DNA of 64,000 nt from CAZIUL01 sp964542475 (GTDB lineage Bacteria > Planctomycetota > B15-G4 > CAYZWU01), in assembly GCA_964542475.1 (NCBI GenBank), contig CAZIUL010000010.1, forward strand, positions 53,652 to 117,651, in the 5' to 3' direction. Numbering within the stretch: position 1 is the stretch's first letter; every line of letters begins with the position of its first letter. Shown here piece after piece: positions 33,242-40,909 of the stretch. Position numbers and translations under genes: made by a program. The notes under the pieces are model-generated. The model worked only from the letters and a program-made list of their open reading frames with translations. It searched no databases and was not told where the DNA came from.

Positions 33242-34684
33242 CTAAATCTGCTCGTTTTTCATTTCTTCATCTTTGGCGGAGGGAGGGGGTATCCTGGGGA
33301 TCTCCACAACAAACCGGGTTCCTTTGTTTTCCTCGGATTCCAGCTTGATGCTACCACCATGGGCCTCGGCAATTTTGTTCGAGACGAACAGCCCCAGCCC
33401 GGTACCGCCTGCGCCCTTGGAAGAAAAGAAAAGGCTGAAAGCCTTTTCGCAGGTCTCCCGGTCCATGCCGATGCCGTTGTCGGAAATTTCGAAACAAACG
33501 CTCCCAGATGCTCCTTTCACCCGGGCAGTCACACAGTGATCCGCCTCCTTGGTGTCGATTCTGCATGCATCCAGTGAGTTCTCCACCAGGTTGGAAAGAA
33601 GAGATCGCAGCATCTGCGGATCTGCTTGCACCTTGCCCGTATCGGACTCTATATCAAGGGTAAGATCGATTTCAAGCTTTTTCGCCTTTTCCTTATAATT
33701 TAAATAAACATCGTTCATTACAGCGTCCGCAGCCACGGTCTGCAGCTCCGGCTCACGGTCCTTGGCGTAATAAAGAATGTCCATGACCAAGGAACGGATG
33801 CGGCTGATGTTGCGCAGGGCAATCTCCCAGCCACGGTCGACGCGTCCGCGGTCGTCCTTCTCGAGTCCCGAGTTGATCAGGTATATCCCCCCGTCCAGGC
33901 CGTTGAGCAGACCCTTGATGCCATGAGATATTGAACCGATCAGCAACCCCACGGAAGTGAGCTTGTCCTGAAGCTCCCGGATCTGTGTAATGTTTGTGCT
34001 CACCTCTAGAACCCTGTCGATTTCACCGAGGACGTTCCTGACAGGCGCCGTGCGGACCAGCACATTGATTTTCTCATCATCCTGCGATGTGACCACCTCT
34101 TCGTGGGTCCTGATCCGGCCGTCCTTGAAGGTGTCGCGAACCACACAGGGCTGGCATTCCTTATCGCGATGCAGGTATACGGAGTAGCATTTGCGCCCGT
34201 AGGCGGTGCCGAAGGTCTCGCGGTGCATGCGGTTGGCTTCGACAATGTTGAGATCCTTGTCCTGCATGGAGATGTAACAGGGCACTTCCTCGAAGAGTAT
34301 CCGATAGCGCTCCTGGCTCTCCCTGAGCCGTTGCTGGAGCTCTTTCATTTCGGTCACATCCGTGGACATCTCCATGACACTGATGATCTCGCCGTTGCTG
34401 TTTCGGATGGGTGTCGTGTTGACCACCACCCAGACTTCCCGGCCATTCAGGGTCTGGACCATCTCCTCGCTGTAGTGGGATAAACCGTCCCTAAAAGAGC
34501 GCTCGACCGGACAGTTCTCGCACTTGTCGGGACGATGCTTGTATACATGGTAACAGTAGCTGTCTTCGTACTGGCCAAAGCTGTCACGGAACCGCTGGTT
34601 GGCATCGATGATCTTCAGATTCCGGTCCTGTACAGTGATGAAGCAGGGCAATGAATCGAAGTAGTTCTTGTAGATGTTATCCAT
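33242..34684 (-). CDS. Sensor histidine kinase with two cysteine-signature PAS domains
   Basis: A 480-residue soluble kinase with no membrane segment. PAS1 (about 5-115) and PAS2 (about 125-235) each carry the same C-x10-C-x2-C pattern: C44/C55/C58 in YCYHVYKHR..CENCPV and C166/C177/C180 in KCYSVYLHR..CQPCVV. The dimerisation helix has GSISHGIKGLLNGLDGG with H254; the residues after His (GIK) differ from the usual E-[LIV]-[RK]. The ATPase has NLVENSLDA (N box), SDNGIGMD (G1) and GTGLGLFVSN. AGGAA precedes the ATG. It lies between the HdrD-receiver fusion and a lone receiver. A redox or metal-cluster ligand for the PAS cysteines is inferred. Confidence 0.92.
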   Translation of the reverse strand: MDNIYKNYFDSLPCFITVQDRNLKIIDANQRFRDSFGQYEDSYCYHVYKHRPDKCENCPVERSFRDGLSHYSEEMVQTLNGREVWVVVNTTPIRNSNGEIISVMEMSTDVTEMKELQQRLRESQERYRILFEEVPCYISMQDKDLNIVEANRMHRETFGTAYGRKCYSVYLHRDKECQPCVVRDTFKDGRIRTHEEVVTSQDDEKINVLVRTAPVRNVLGEIDRVLEVSTNITQIRELQDKLTSVGLLIGSISHGIKGLLNGLDGGIYLINSGLEKDDRGRVDRGWEIALRNISRIRSLVMDILYYAKDREPELQTVAADAVMNDVYLNYKEKAKKLEIDLTLDIESDTGKVQADPQMLRSLLSNLVENSLDACRIDTKEADHCVTARVKGASGSVCFEISDNGIGMDRETCEKAFSLFFSSKGAGGTGLGLFVSNKIAEAHGGSIKLESEENKGTRFVVEIPRIPPPSAKDEEMKNEQI

Positions 34685-34723
34685 GTACGGATTCCTAAAA
34701 CATCGCCTGGTCAGCCCCGCGGA

Positions 34724-36505
34724 CTACTCCGCGTGGATCATCAAGATCTTCCTGATGTTCAACATGAGGCCTTCTTCGTCAATGGGCTTGTCCACATAGC
34801 CTTCGGGCGGCTTGACGGATCGATCGTATATCAGCTTTCGCAGCTCCGGTTTTCCGGTGATGATGCAGACCGGGATGGACTTCAGGTCCTTGTCCTCTCT
34901 GAAAATATTGAAAACATCTTCACCGCTCTTGCCCGGCATGGAAAGGTCCAGGGTCATCATGTCCGGCATCTCGTTGCGGGCCATCTCGATGGCCTCGTCG
35001 CCGTTGTTGGCCTGGAACACGGTGGCGCCGTTGTCTTCCAGTATGGTGGAAACGAAGACGAGGAAGTCGGGCTCGTCATCGGTGACCAGAATTTTCTTTC
35101 CGGACAGGACACCGGCCTTCTCAAGCGGAACGGCGGGCGCTTCCTCTACAGGCACGGCGACCGGTGCCTTCTTCTCAATCACCAGCGCATTGGCAACCAG
35201 GTTGACCAGCTGGCTGACCTCCATGCCCAGCTTGTAGTGCTTGATCAGATCGCTCAAGCCGTCCACACAGTTGTGGCAGGATGTGATCACGATCTTGGCG
35301 CCCGTGGCCTTGAGCTGGTCCGCCTTGATCTTGGCGGACTTGAGTCGCTCAGGTGTGTACTCCGACATGGACATGGCCCCGCCCCCGCCGGTGCAGCAAT
35401 AGTTTTCAGCACGATTGGGATACATCTCCCGGAAATCAGAGCACACCATATTCAGCAGCTCCCGCGGTTCATCGTAAAGGCCGCAGCTTCGCGCATTGTT
35501 GCACGAGTCATGGAAGGTAACGGGCGTGGTGTTCTTGGACTTGTCCACCTTGATCCTGCCTTCCTTGATGTACCGGATCATGGTGTCCACCGAGCTCTCC
35601 ATGACGAAATTCACATCGGTCTGACCCCAGTTCTGGCCTTCGCAGCGGGTGGAACGGTAGCCGTGGCCGCACTCGGAGATGACGAGCATCTTGCCCTTGA
35701 GTTCCTCCACTTTGTCGTAGAGTTTGCGGGCCGTGGCGCCGCCCAGGTCATCATCGCCTGAAAAGAGGCCGAAGTTGGTCATGTCCCAGCACTCGCTGGG
35801 CATGGTCCAGTTCTCGCCGGCCTGGTTGAAGATCATGGCCGCATCCGAGATGGTCCGGGGATCGTACTTGACCTCCCGGGGGTTGATTGAATAGACCACA
35901 TCCGCGTTTTCCTTGTCAATGGGGATGATTGCATTGTCATCCTCCATCTCCATCTGCATCTCTTCAGAGAGCCACTCGAGGGTTTCGACATAATCCTCCT
36001 TGAGCACGCCCATCTGGTTTCCGATCTCCCACTGGTCCTTGCTCACCACGGCAACGCCCTCGGGCATGACACCCACGGACACGAGCAGGCCCCGGGCCAT
36101 GCGGTTGAAGGTGGCGTAATCCACGCCCATCGGGCAGTTGATGGTGCACCGGCGGCAGTTGGTGCATTTACCGAAGACGGTGTCTTTCAGCTCTTCCAGC
36201 TCCTCGTCGGTGTGGAGGCTCTTGGCCTTTACCCACCAGGGCATGACCCGGCCGGTCCAGTCGTAGTGGCGCTTGAAGAACTTACGGATCTTGTCTGCCT
36301 TGTAAGCCGGTGCATAGGTTGGATCGCCGGGATTGGCCAGCACGTAGTGGCACGCCTCGGTACACATGCCGCAGTGTACGCAGGCCACCAAAGATCCCAC
36401 GATCTGGCGGTTGAGCTTCATGCCCATCCGGTCGATGACTTTTTGCGCTTTATGTGATCTCTTTGTGTCTTTGATTGTCTTTGTGCTTTCAGGGGTATCG
36501 CCCAT
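34724..36505 (-). CDS. HdrD/TmcB-like iron-sulfur oxidoreductase fused to a C-terminal receiver domain
   Basis: A 593-residue protein starting at ATG 36505 (GGAGA six bases upstream; the TTG at 36517 is less likely). Two [4Fe-4S] ferredoxin motifs (CVHCGMCTEACH at about 42-52 and CTNCRRCTINCP at about 114-124) are followed by two CCG domains (FHDSCNNARSCG, NYCCTGGGG, TSCHNCVDG) that in HdrB/HdrD bind a noncubane cluster for disulfide chemistry. Then comes a linker (VPVEEAPAVPLEKAG) and, at about 465-590, a complete response-regulator receiver (VTDDEPDF, MMTLDLSMPG, CIITG, YVDKPID). The NarI-like gene precedes it, giving the two-subunit layout of Tmc/Dsr-type membrane complexes that link quinone to cytoplasmic thiols. 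The receiver suggests the enzyme itself is controlled by phosphorylation. Confidence 0.92.
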   Translation of the reverse strand: MGDTPESTKTIKDTKRSHKAQKVIDRMGMKLNRQIVGSLVACVHCGMCTEACHYVLANPGDPTYAPAYKADKIRKFFKRHYDWTGRVMPWWVKAKSLHTDEELEELKDTVFGKCTNCRRCTINCPMGVDYATFNRMARGLLVSVGVMPEGVAVVSKDQWEIGNQMGVLKEDYVETLEWLSEEMQMEMEDDNAIIPIDKENADVVYSINPREVKYDPRTISDAAMIFNQAGENWTMPSECWDMTNFGLFSGDDDLGGATARKLYDKVEELKGKMLVISECGHGYRSTRCEGQNWGQTDVNFVMESSVDTMIRYIKEGRIKVDKSKNTTPVTFHDSCNNARSCGLYDEPRELLNMVCSDFREMYPNRAENYCCTGGGGAMSMSEYTPERLKSAKIKADQLKATGAKIVITSCHNCVDGLSDLIKHYKLGMEVSQLVNLVANALVIEKKAPVAVPVEEAPAVPLEKAGVLSGKKILVTDDEPDFLVFVSTILEDNGATVFQANNGDEAIEMARNEMPDMMTLDLSMPGKSGEDVFNIFREDKDLKSIPVCIITGKPELRKLIYDRSVKPPEGYVDKPIDEEGLMLNIRKILMIHAE

Positions 36506-36551
36506 GGTTGTCTCCAATATATGTTCTCTTTTTCAGATCTTCGTCGAGCTG

Positions 36552-37229
36552 TCAATCCTGAGAAATATGCTTGATAGGAAAAACACCCCGATGCCCGAGG
36601 GTTTTGCCCAGATAGTACCGGGTAAAGGGATAATACAGGTAATGGGAGATCTTGCTGAACGGCACGTAGAGAAGAAAAAAAGCCGTCAAGATGAAGTAAG
36701 TGAGCATGATCCCCTCGCCGTTTTCAATGTTATTGGGCACGGCAAAGAAGGCAAAACCGAACCAGACCGTGAGCAAAAGAAGGGAAAAGTAATCATCCGG
36801 CGTGCTGATGGCCCGCATGTAGATCGAACCCACACGGCGGAAGATACGGATCACCCCAACCAGGAAGGCCGCGCCTATCACCAAATGAAACACCAGCTTC
36901 ATAAAAGCGAACTCGAGCAGTCCGGGTAGGTAGGGAATAATGAAGGACAGGCCAATGGCTGCCACAACACCTAGATGAAAAACCACAAACTGGGCATAGA
37001 GGAAAGGCCGGGTCCTGGTGCTTTCCATGGATCCGGGCTGGGCCACGTTCAACCACGAATGAAATATGCTACGCGTCGGCATTAAGCGGCCGCTTCCGGT
37101 GGGCGACTGACGATCCCTGCCCGCCTTGAAGCGCAGAAACCAGATAATGCGCGTGGTATAAACCAGCGCCATGACCACCAGGGCAACTTCCTGGAGTGTA
37201 TGTTCGGAAAAATGTAGAAAATCGCTCAT
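36552..37229 (-). CDS. NarI/HdrE-like membrane subunit (TmcC-like)
   Basis: A 225-residue inner-membrane protein with about five helices (VALVVMALVYTTRIIWFLRF, FLYAQFVVFHLGVVAAIGLS, LVFHLVIGAAFLVGVIRIF and so on) and paired histidines (FHLG, FHLV, HYLYYPFTRYYLG) suited to haem b binding, as in nitrate reductase gamma subunits and TmcC/DsrM. It would oxidise or reduce menaquinone and pass electrons to the HdrD-like subunit encoded next. AAAGGAGACACC precedes the ATG. Order on the minus strand is macro-domain gene, this gene, HdrD-receiver fusion, kinase, receiver, with gaps of 11-46 bp, so one operon is likely. Confidence 0.88.
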   Translation of the reverse strand: MSDFLHFSEHTLQEVALVVMALVYTTRIIWFLRFKAGRDRQSPTGSGRLMPTRSIFHSWLNVAQPGSMESTRTRPFLYAQFVVFHLGVVAAIGLSFIIPYLPGLLEFAFMKLVFHLVIGAAFLVGVIRIFRRVGSIYMRAISTPDDYFSLLLLTVWFGFAFFAVPNNIENGEGIMLTYFILTAFFLLYVPFSKISHYLYYPFTRYYLGKTLGHRGVFPIKHISQD

Positions 37230-37240
37230 GGTGTCTCCTT

Positions 37241-37777
37241 TTATGCGTTGTTCATGGCAGCAAGTTTTGCCTGAAATGGTTTGTAATCCCGGTTATCCAG
37301 AAGAAAAACGATAACCTCCGTGATCTTGGTGTCTTTTTTCAAATAGCTTGCGATCGTCTCCAGCGTAATCCTGGAGCTCACGTCCAAAGGCACCCCGTAG
37401 AAGCCTGCTCCCATGGGCGGGAAGGCGATCCTGGTTATTCCCTTGGCCTCAGCCTCCGTCAGCACGTTGTTGATGGTAGTAACCAGCTTTTCCTCCAGCT
37501 TCTCCTCCTGGAAGCGCGGGCCCACAGCGTGCACGATGTGCTTGGCTTTCATTTTGCCTGCAGAGGAGACAACCACCTGGGTCGTCTGGAGAGGGCCCAT
37601 CTCCTTGAGTTCTTCCTGGACCGACAGGCCGCCGCGCATGGCAATGGCTGTGCCGAAACCCGCGCCCAGTACCAGGTCATGTTGGGCGTAATAAACAAAG
37701 GCATCAATCTCAAAGTCGGTGATATCGCCTTTCATCAGGCGAATGGTACTGCTGTTCACCTGCAACTGGTCTGTCAT
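37241..37777 (-). CDS. Macro-domain protein
   Basis: A 178-residue stand-alone macro domain: IRLMKGDITDFEIDAFVYYA, GAGFGTAIAMRGG, the H-rich strand KHIVHAVGPRF and the loop IAFPPMGAGFYGVPLD. Macro domains bind ADP-ribose or O-acetyl-ADP-ribose, and some hydrolyse it. The canonical N of VNAAN at the ligand site is replaced (YYAQHD), so binding may be altered. It is the first gene of the operon with the NarI-like and HdrD-receiver proteins, an unusual partner for an electron-transfer complex. That suggests NAD-derived signalling or ADP-ribosylation control, by inference only. GGAG is nine bases before the ATG. Confidence 0.9.
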   Translation of the reverse strand: MTDQLQVNSSTIRLMKGDITDFEIDAFVYYAQHDLVLGAGFGTAIAMRGGLSVQEELKEMGPLQTTQVVVSSAGKMKAKHIVHAVGPRFQEEKLEEKLVTTINNVLTEAEAKGITRIAFPPMGAGFYGVPLDVSSRITLETIASYLKKDTKITEVIVFLLDNRDYKPFQAKLAAMNNA

Positions 37778-37893
37778 GTTTCTTGTCTCCTGATTCTATT
37801 CACATTGTTTATGTAGGATTTATATTCAAATTTTTTCATGGTCTTCATCCTGCAAAAAAACATCACTTTAACTTTTTCAATCCTGCGATCATG

Positions 37894-38658
37894 TCAGTTC
37901 ATGGTTCCCTGGATCAGATCCTCGAGCTGCCGGATGGAGAACGGTTTAGTAATCCATCCAAAAGCTTCATTGTCGCAATACTCCTTGGCCGTCGCTTTTT
38001 TCGAGGAGAGTATGATCCGCACATTGGGGATCCGCTCGTCCTGGATAAGGTTTTGACAGAGGTTCTGTGTGCGCATAAGACCGATGGAACAGTCAATCAC
38101 AATGTAATCGGGCCGGATTTTTTCGATCATGGATGCACATTCATATTCGCTCAAAGCGAATTTGATTATGAAGTGGGACTGCCTCGCCTCCTTGAGAAGA
38201 AGGTTCAGGATTTTTCTGTCCCTTATTAAGATCAGGGCATTCACTTCCTGATCCTTCTTCAGCATGTAGTAATCGCATTCATCGCAACCAGTCTTGCAAT
38301 GGAGCTGCAAGAGGCCGAACTCCTTTGGAAGATCCCGCATCTCGTAGCACCGCTGCGCCCGGGTCCGAAAGGCCACGCAGTGCCGGCAATCCTCTTTGAT
38401 CACCCCCCCCTTGGCATAGAAATCCCAGCAATATTTGTAGATGGTTTTTTTATAGGGATCCAAGTCCTCTTCTGACTCTTCTGGAGTTTTGAGGTCGCCT
38501 GGAAGCATTTTTGCAACGGCTTCTTTGGGAATCCGTGAGTGGCCTCCAGGTGTGCGGTACGATTGAATTTTACCTGCCCGAACCCACTTGAGGACTGTAT
38601 CTGCTGAAACGGAAAGTACTTTTGCCGCTTCCGTAGTAGTAAAATAACTTTTCGCCAT
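37894..38658 (-). CDS. MerR/excisionase-type HTH regulator with seven-cysteine segment and receiver domain
   Basis: A 254-residue regulator. Residues 5-50 are a BldC/MerR-like winged helix (FTTTEAAKVLSVSADTVLKW, then TPGGHSRIP). Residues 77-128 hold seven cysteines: C77, C91, C94, C104, C121, C125 and C128 (CRHC, RCYEM, CKTGCDEC), a pattern fit for an Fe-S cluster, zinc or disulfide switch. Residues about 140-254 resemble a receiver with D189 in YIVIDCSIG and the KPFS lysine, though the acidic pocket is reduced (LIRDRK). It is transcribed alone from the promoter at 38700-38728. Located between two kinase/receiver groups, it is the natural transcription output of this island; its targets are unknown. 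Confidence 0.9.
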   Translation of the reverse strand: MAKSYFTTTEAAKVLSVSADTVLKWVRAGKIQSYRTPGGHSRIPKEAVAKMLPGDLKTPEESEEDLDPYKKTIYKYCWDFYAKGGVIKEDCRHCVAFRTRAQRCYEMRDLPKEFGLLQLHCKTGCDECDYYMLKKDQEVNALILIRDRKILNLLLKEARQSHFIIKFALSEYECASMIEKIRPDYIVIDCSIGLMRTQNLCQNLIQDERIPNVRIILSSKKATAKEYCDNEAFGWITKPFSIRQLEDLIQGTMN

Positions 38659-38699
38659 ATGTTTTCTGCTTTATTATTCTGGATTTTCTGATTTTTATG

Positions 38700-38728
38700 A
38701 ATGTACGGACGGCCTTGATCTATGTCAA
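38700..38728 (-). promoter_or_regulatory. Sigma70 promoter overlapping an FNR/HcpR-like box
   Basis: On the minus strand TTGACA (38728-38723), 17-bp spacer, TACATT (38705-38700), followed by ATG 38658. The -35 box is part of TTGACATAGATCAA (38728-38715), a nearly symmetric CRP/FNR-family site (consensus TTGAT-N4-ATCAA). Confidence 0.6.
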
Positions 38729-38778
38729 TACCTTTTTCCTGTTTTATTAGTGTGGTGTGAAGAACGGCCCTGAGCGGA

Positions 38779-40224
38779 TCAATCCTGTCTGCCGGCTCGG
38801 ACTTTTGGAATGCGAATGTGAAATGTGCTGCCCTTGTCCGGCTCGGACTTGACCTCGATGATGCCCCCGTGCTTCTCGATAACTTTGTTTGCTGTAAAAA
38901 GCCCCAGCTTGCCCCCCTTCTTGCCTGTTGACGTGAAAGAGAGGCTGAAAATCTTCTCCAGGCTTTCACGGTCCATACCCAATCCGTTGTCCTCGATTAG
39001 AAAAACAACATTGTCCTGGTCCGAAGTCAGGCTGAACCGGACAAAAAGGGATTCGCGCCTGTTTTCAATGCGGCACGCTTCAAAAGCGTTTTCCAGGATG
39101 TTGACCAGGCTGCCTTTCATCGATTTCAAATCGAGTTCGCAGGTTTCACCCTCGCAACCCAGTTCCACCTGGAAATCGATCTGCAGGTCCTGGGCACGTT
39201 TTTGCATATGCCCGGCCACGGCCCGGGCAAGGTCGTGAAGGGGTACCGGCTCAAACCGGGGTTCACTGTCTCCGGCCATGTAGAGCAGGTCCAAGACAAC
39301 CCGGCGGATGTGCTCCACATTGCGCTGCACCTGGCGCCAGCCTTCCTCCAGGCGCTCGGGCTTGTTCTTTTCCATGCCGGTTTTCAGCATGTACATGCCC
39401 CCGTCAAGGCTCATGAGCAGGCCCTTCAGCCCATGGGAGATCGATCCCACCAACATGCCAAGGTTGGTGAGCTGCCCCTGGAGCGAGCGGATCTGGGTGA
39501 TATTGGTGGACATCTCCATGACCGTTTCGATTTCACCCTCCGCATCGCGTATCGGCGCCGTGTAGACCAGGGTGCTTATCTGCTCGCCTGACAGGGACGT
39601 GACCACCTCCTCGCTGTAGTGGCTCTTCCCGTCATGAAAAGTGGCGGCCACCGGGCAGTGGAGGCACTGTTCCTTGCGGTGCTTGTAGATCTCGTAGCAG
39701 GGGGCACCCTCGAAGTCGCCAAAGTCCTCCTTGAAACGACGGTTGGCTTCCACGATGCAGAGATCGCGATCCTGGACGGAGATGTAGCTGGGCGATTCAT
39801 TGAACAGAAGGCGGAACCGCTCGCGGCTCTCAAGAAGCTGGGTTTCCAGCCGCTTCACAAGCGTGATATCCGCGGAGATCTGTATCACCGCATCCACCAC
39901 TCCCGAAGGCCCGATCACCGGGGAGGTGATGGCCACGATCGGCAAAGCTCGGCCGTTCGGCAGGACCAGCTCGTGCTCGGTGATATGGGGCTGGCTATCG
40001 GAAAATGTCTGCTCCACCGGGCAATCCGCGCATTTTTCACTCCGCTGCCGGCACACCTGGTAGCAGAATCGGCCCGCGGCATCGCCGAAGTCGTTCTCAA
40101 AATTCTTGTTGAATGCCATGATGCGGAAATCCGCATCGTAGACGCAAAGGTAACAAGGTGTTGATCGAAAAAAATCCTCGAAGTCCGGGCTCGGGTTTTT
40201 GATGTTATTATTTTGGGGAGGCAT
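38779..40224 (-). CDS. Sensor histidine kinase with two cysteine-signature PAS domains (second copy)
   Basis: A 481-residue soluble kinase and paralogue of the one at 33242-34684. PAS1 has C54/C65/C68 (FCYQVCRQR..CADCPV) and PAS2 has C176/C187/C190 (PCYEIYKHR..CLHCPV), again exactly C-x10-C-x2-C. The H-box is GSISHGLKGLLMSLDGG with H264; the ATPase has NILENAFEACRI, IEDNGLGMD and KLGLFTANKV. In place of the canonical GTGLGL glycines it reads KKGGKLGLF. It lies between the HTH-receiver regulator and a lone receiver, from which it is separated by the 179-bp hairpin element. It probably phosphorylates that receiver; cross-talk with the paralogous system is plausible given the matching domains. 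Confidence 0.92.
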   Translation of the reverse strand: MPPQNNNIKNPSPDFEDFFRSTPCYLCVYDADFRIMAFNKNFENDFGDAAGRFCYQVCRQRSEKCADCPVEQTFSDSQPHITEHELVLPNGRALPIVAITSPVIGPSGVVDAVIQISADITLVKRLETQLLESRERFRLLFNESPSYISVQDRDLCIVEANRRFKEDFGDFEGAPCYEIYKHRKEQCLHCPVAATFHDGKSHYSEEVVTSLSGEQISTLVYTAPIRDAEGEIETVMEMSTNITQIRSLQGQLTNLGMLVGSISHGLKGLLMSLDGGMYMLKTGMEKNKPERLEEGWRQVQRNVEHIRRVVLDLLYMAGDSEPRFEPVPLHDLARAVAGHMQKRAQDLQIDFQVELGCEGETCELDLKSMKGSLVNILENAFEACRIENRRESLFVRFSLTSDQDNVVFLIEDNGLGMDRESLEKIFSLSFTSTGKKGGKLGLFTANKVIEKHGGIIEVKSEPDKGSTFHIRIPKVRAGRQD

Positions 40225-40269
40225 ACAACAACCTACAACACTTTAAGCAAAACAAGTTATACGGTTTAC

Positions 40270-40448
40270 TAACCCGCATATTTCATCCTCTTCTGCTGCG
40301 GCACCGTAACCTGCACTGTGGCTGCGTTTCATGCCGGGAGACGATCCTCAACCTGTAAGAACAGGCCTGCGGTCGTCTCCTGACATGCGCCTTGCCACAT
40401 CACAGTTTACAGCTACCTCGCGACGAAGAGTATGAAATAAGCGGGCTA
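40270..40448. repeat. 179-bp hairpin element, copy B
   Basis: Inverted copy of 22666-22844 (about 11 differences in 179). It lies between the second PAS kinase gene and the receiver gene and overlaps the receiver's stop region (40446). Ends TAACCCGCATATTTCAT and GAAATAAGCGGGCTA. Non-coding, foldable along its whole length. Confidence 0.85.
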
Positions 40449-40844
40449 AGAAGCTTCATCAGAGGCTTGTCCATGCATAAGCTTTACGATGGTATCCAGC
40501 AGCACCTCCAGGTCAATGGGCTTTTGCATGAATCCCTCTGGAGGGCGGACATCCCTGTAGTCCATCAGCTTTTGAATGCCCGCCACTCCGGTGACGACGA
40601 TTACCGGGAGGTGTTTCAGGTCGGGATCCCGGCGCAGAGCGGCGAAGACCTCGATGCCGGACATGCCCGGCATGGTGATGTCCAAGGTAATGAGATCCGG
40701 GTTCTCCGCCCGGGCCGCGGCCAGGCCGCTTGGACCATCCCTGGCCGTTACCACCGTATATCCTTCGTCATCGAGGGCCATGGACAGGTAACTAACCACA
40801 TCGGGTTCGTCATCTACGACCAGAATTTTGGGCTTTTTCGCCAT
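40446..40844 (-). CDS. Stand-alone response-regulator receiver protein (second copy)
   Basis: A 132-residue receiver: VVDDEPD pocket, phospho-acceptor Asp in LITLDITMPGMSG, VVVTG, and FMQKPID. It shares with the other two receivers the extended segment MDYRDVRPPEGFMQKPID before the conserved Lys. There is no output domain. Its last codons fall in the left edge of hairpin copy B. It lies 65 bp downstream of the small kinase at 40910 and upstream of the PAS kinase at 38779, so either may be its partner. Confidence 0.92.
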   Translation of the reverse strand: MAKKPKILVVDDEPDVVSYLSMALDDEGYTVVTARDGPSGLAAARAENPDLITLDITMPGMSGIEVFAALRRDPDLKHLPVIVVTGVAGIQKLMDYRDVRPPEGFMQKPIDLEVLLDTIVKLMHGQASDEAS

Positions 40845-40909
40845 GAGTCGTTCACCAAGTAAAATAGAGTTTACAGATGGATCTTCAAAGTACGTTCTAT
40901 CTGATCCGC

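Noticed and set aside
36552..37229. True nitrate reductase gamma subunit (NarI)
   Set aside because: No narGHJ is present; the partner is an HdrD-like Fe-S protein, so a Tmc/Hdr-type complex is the better reading.
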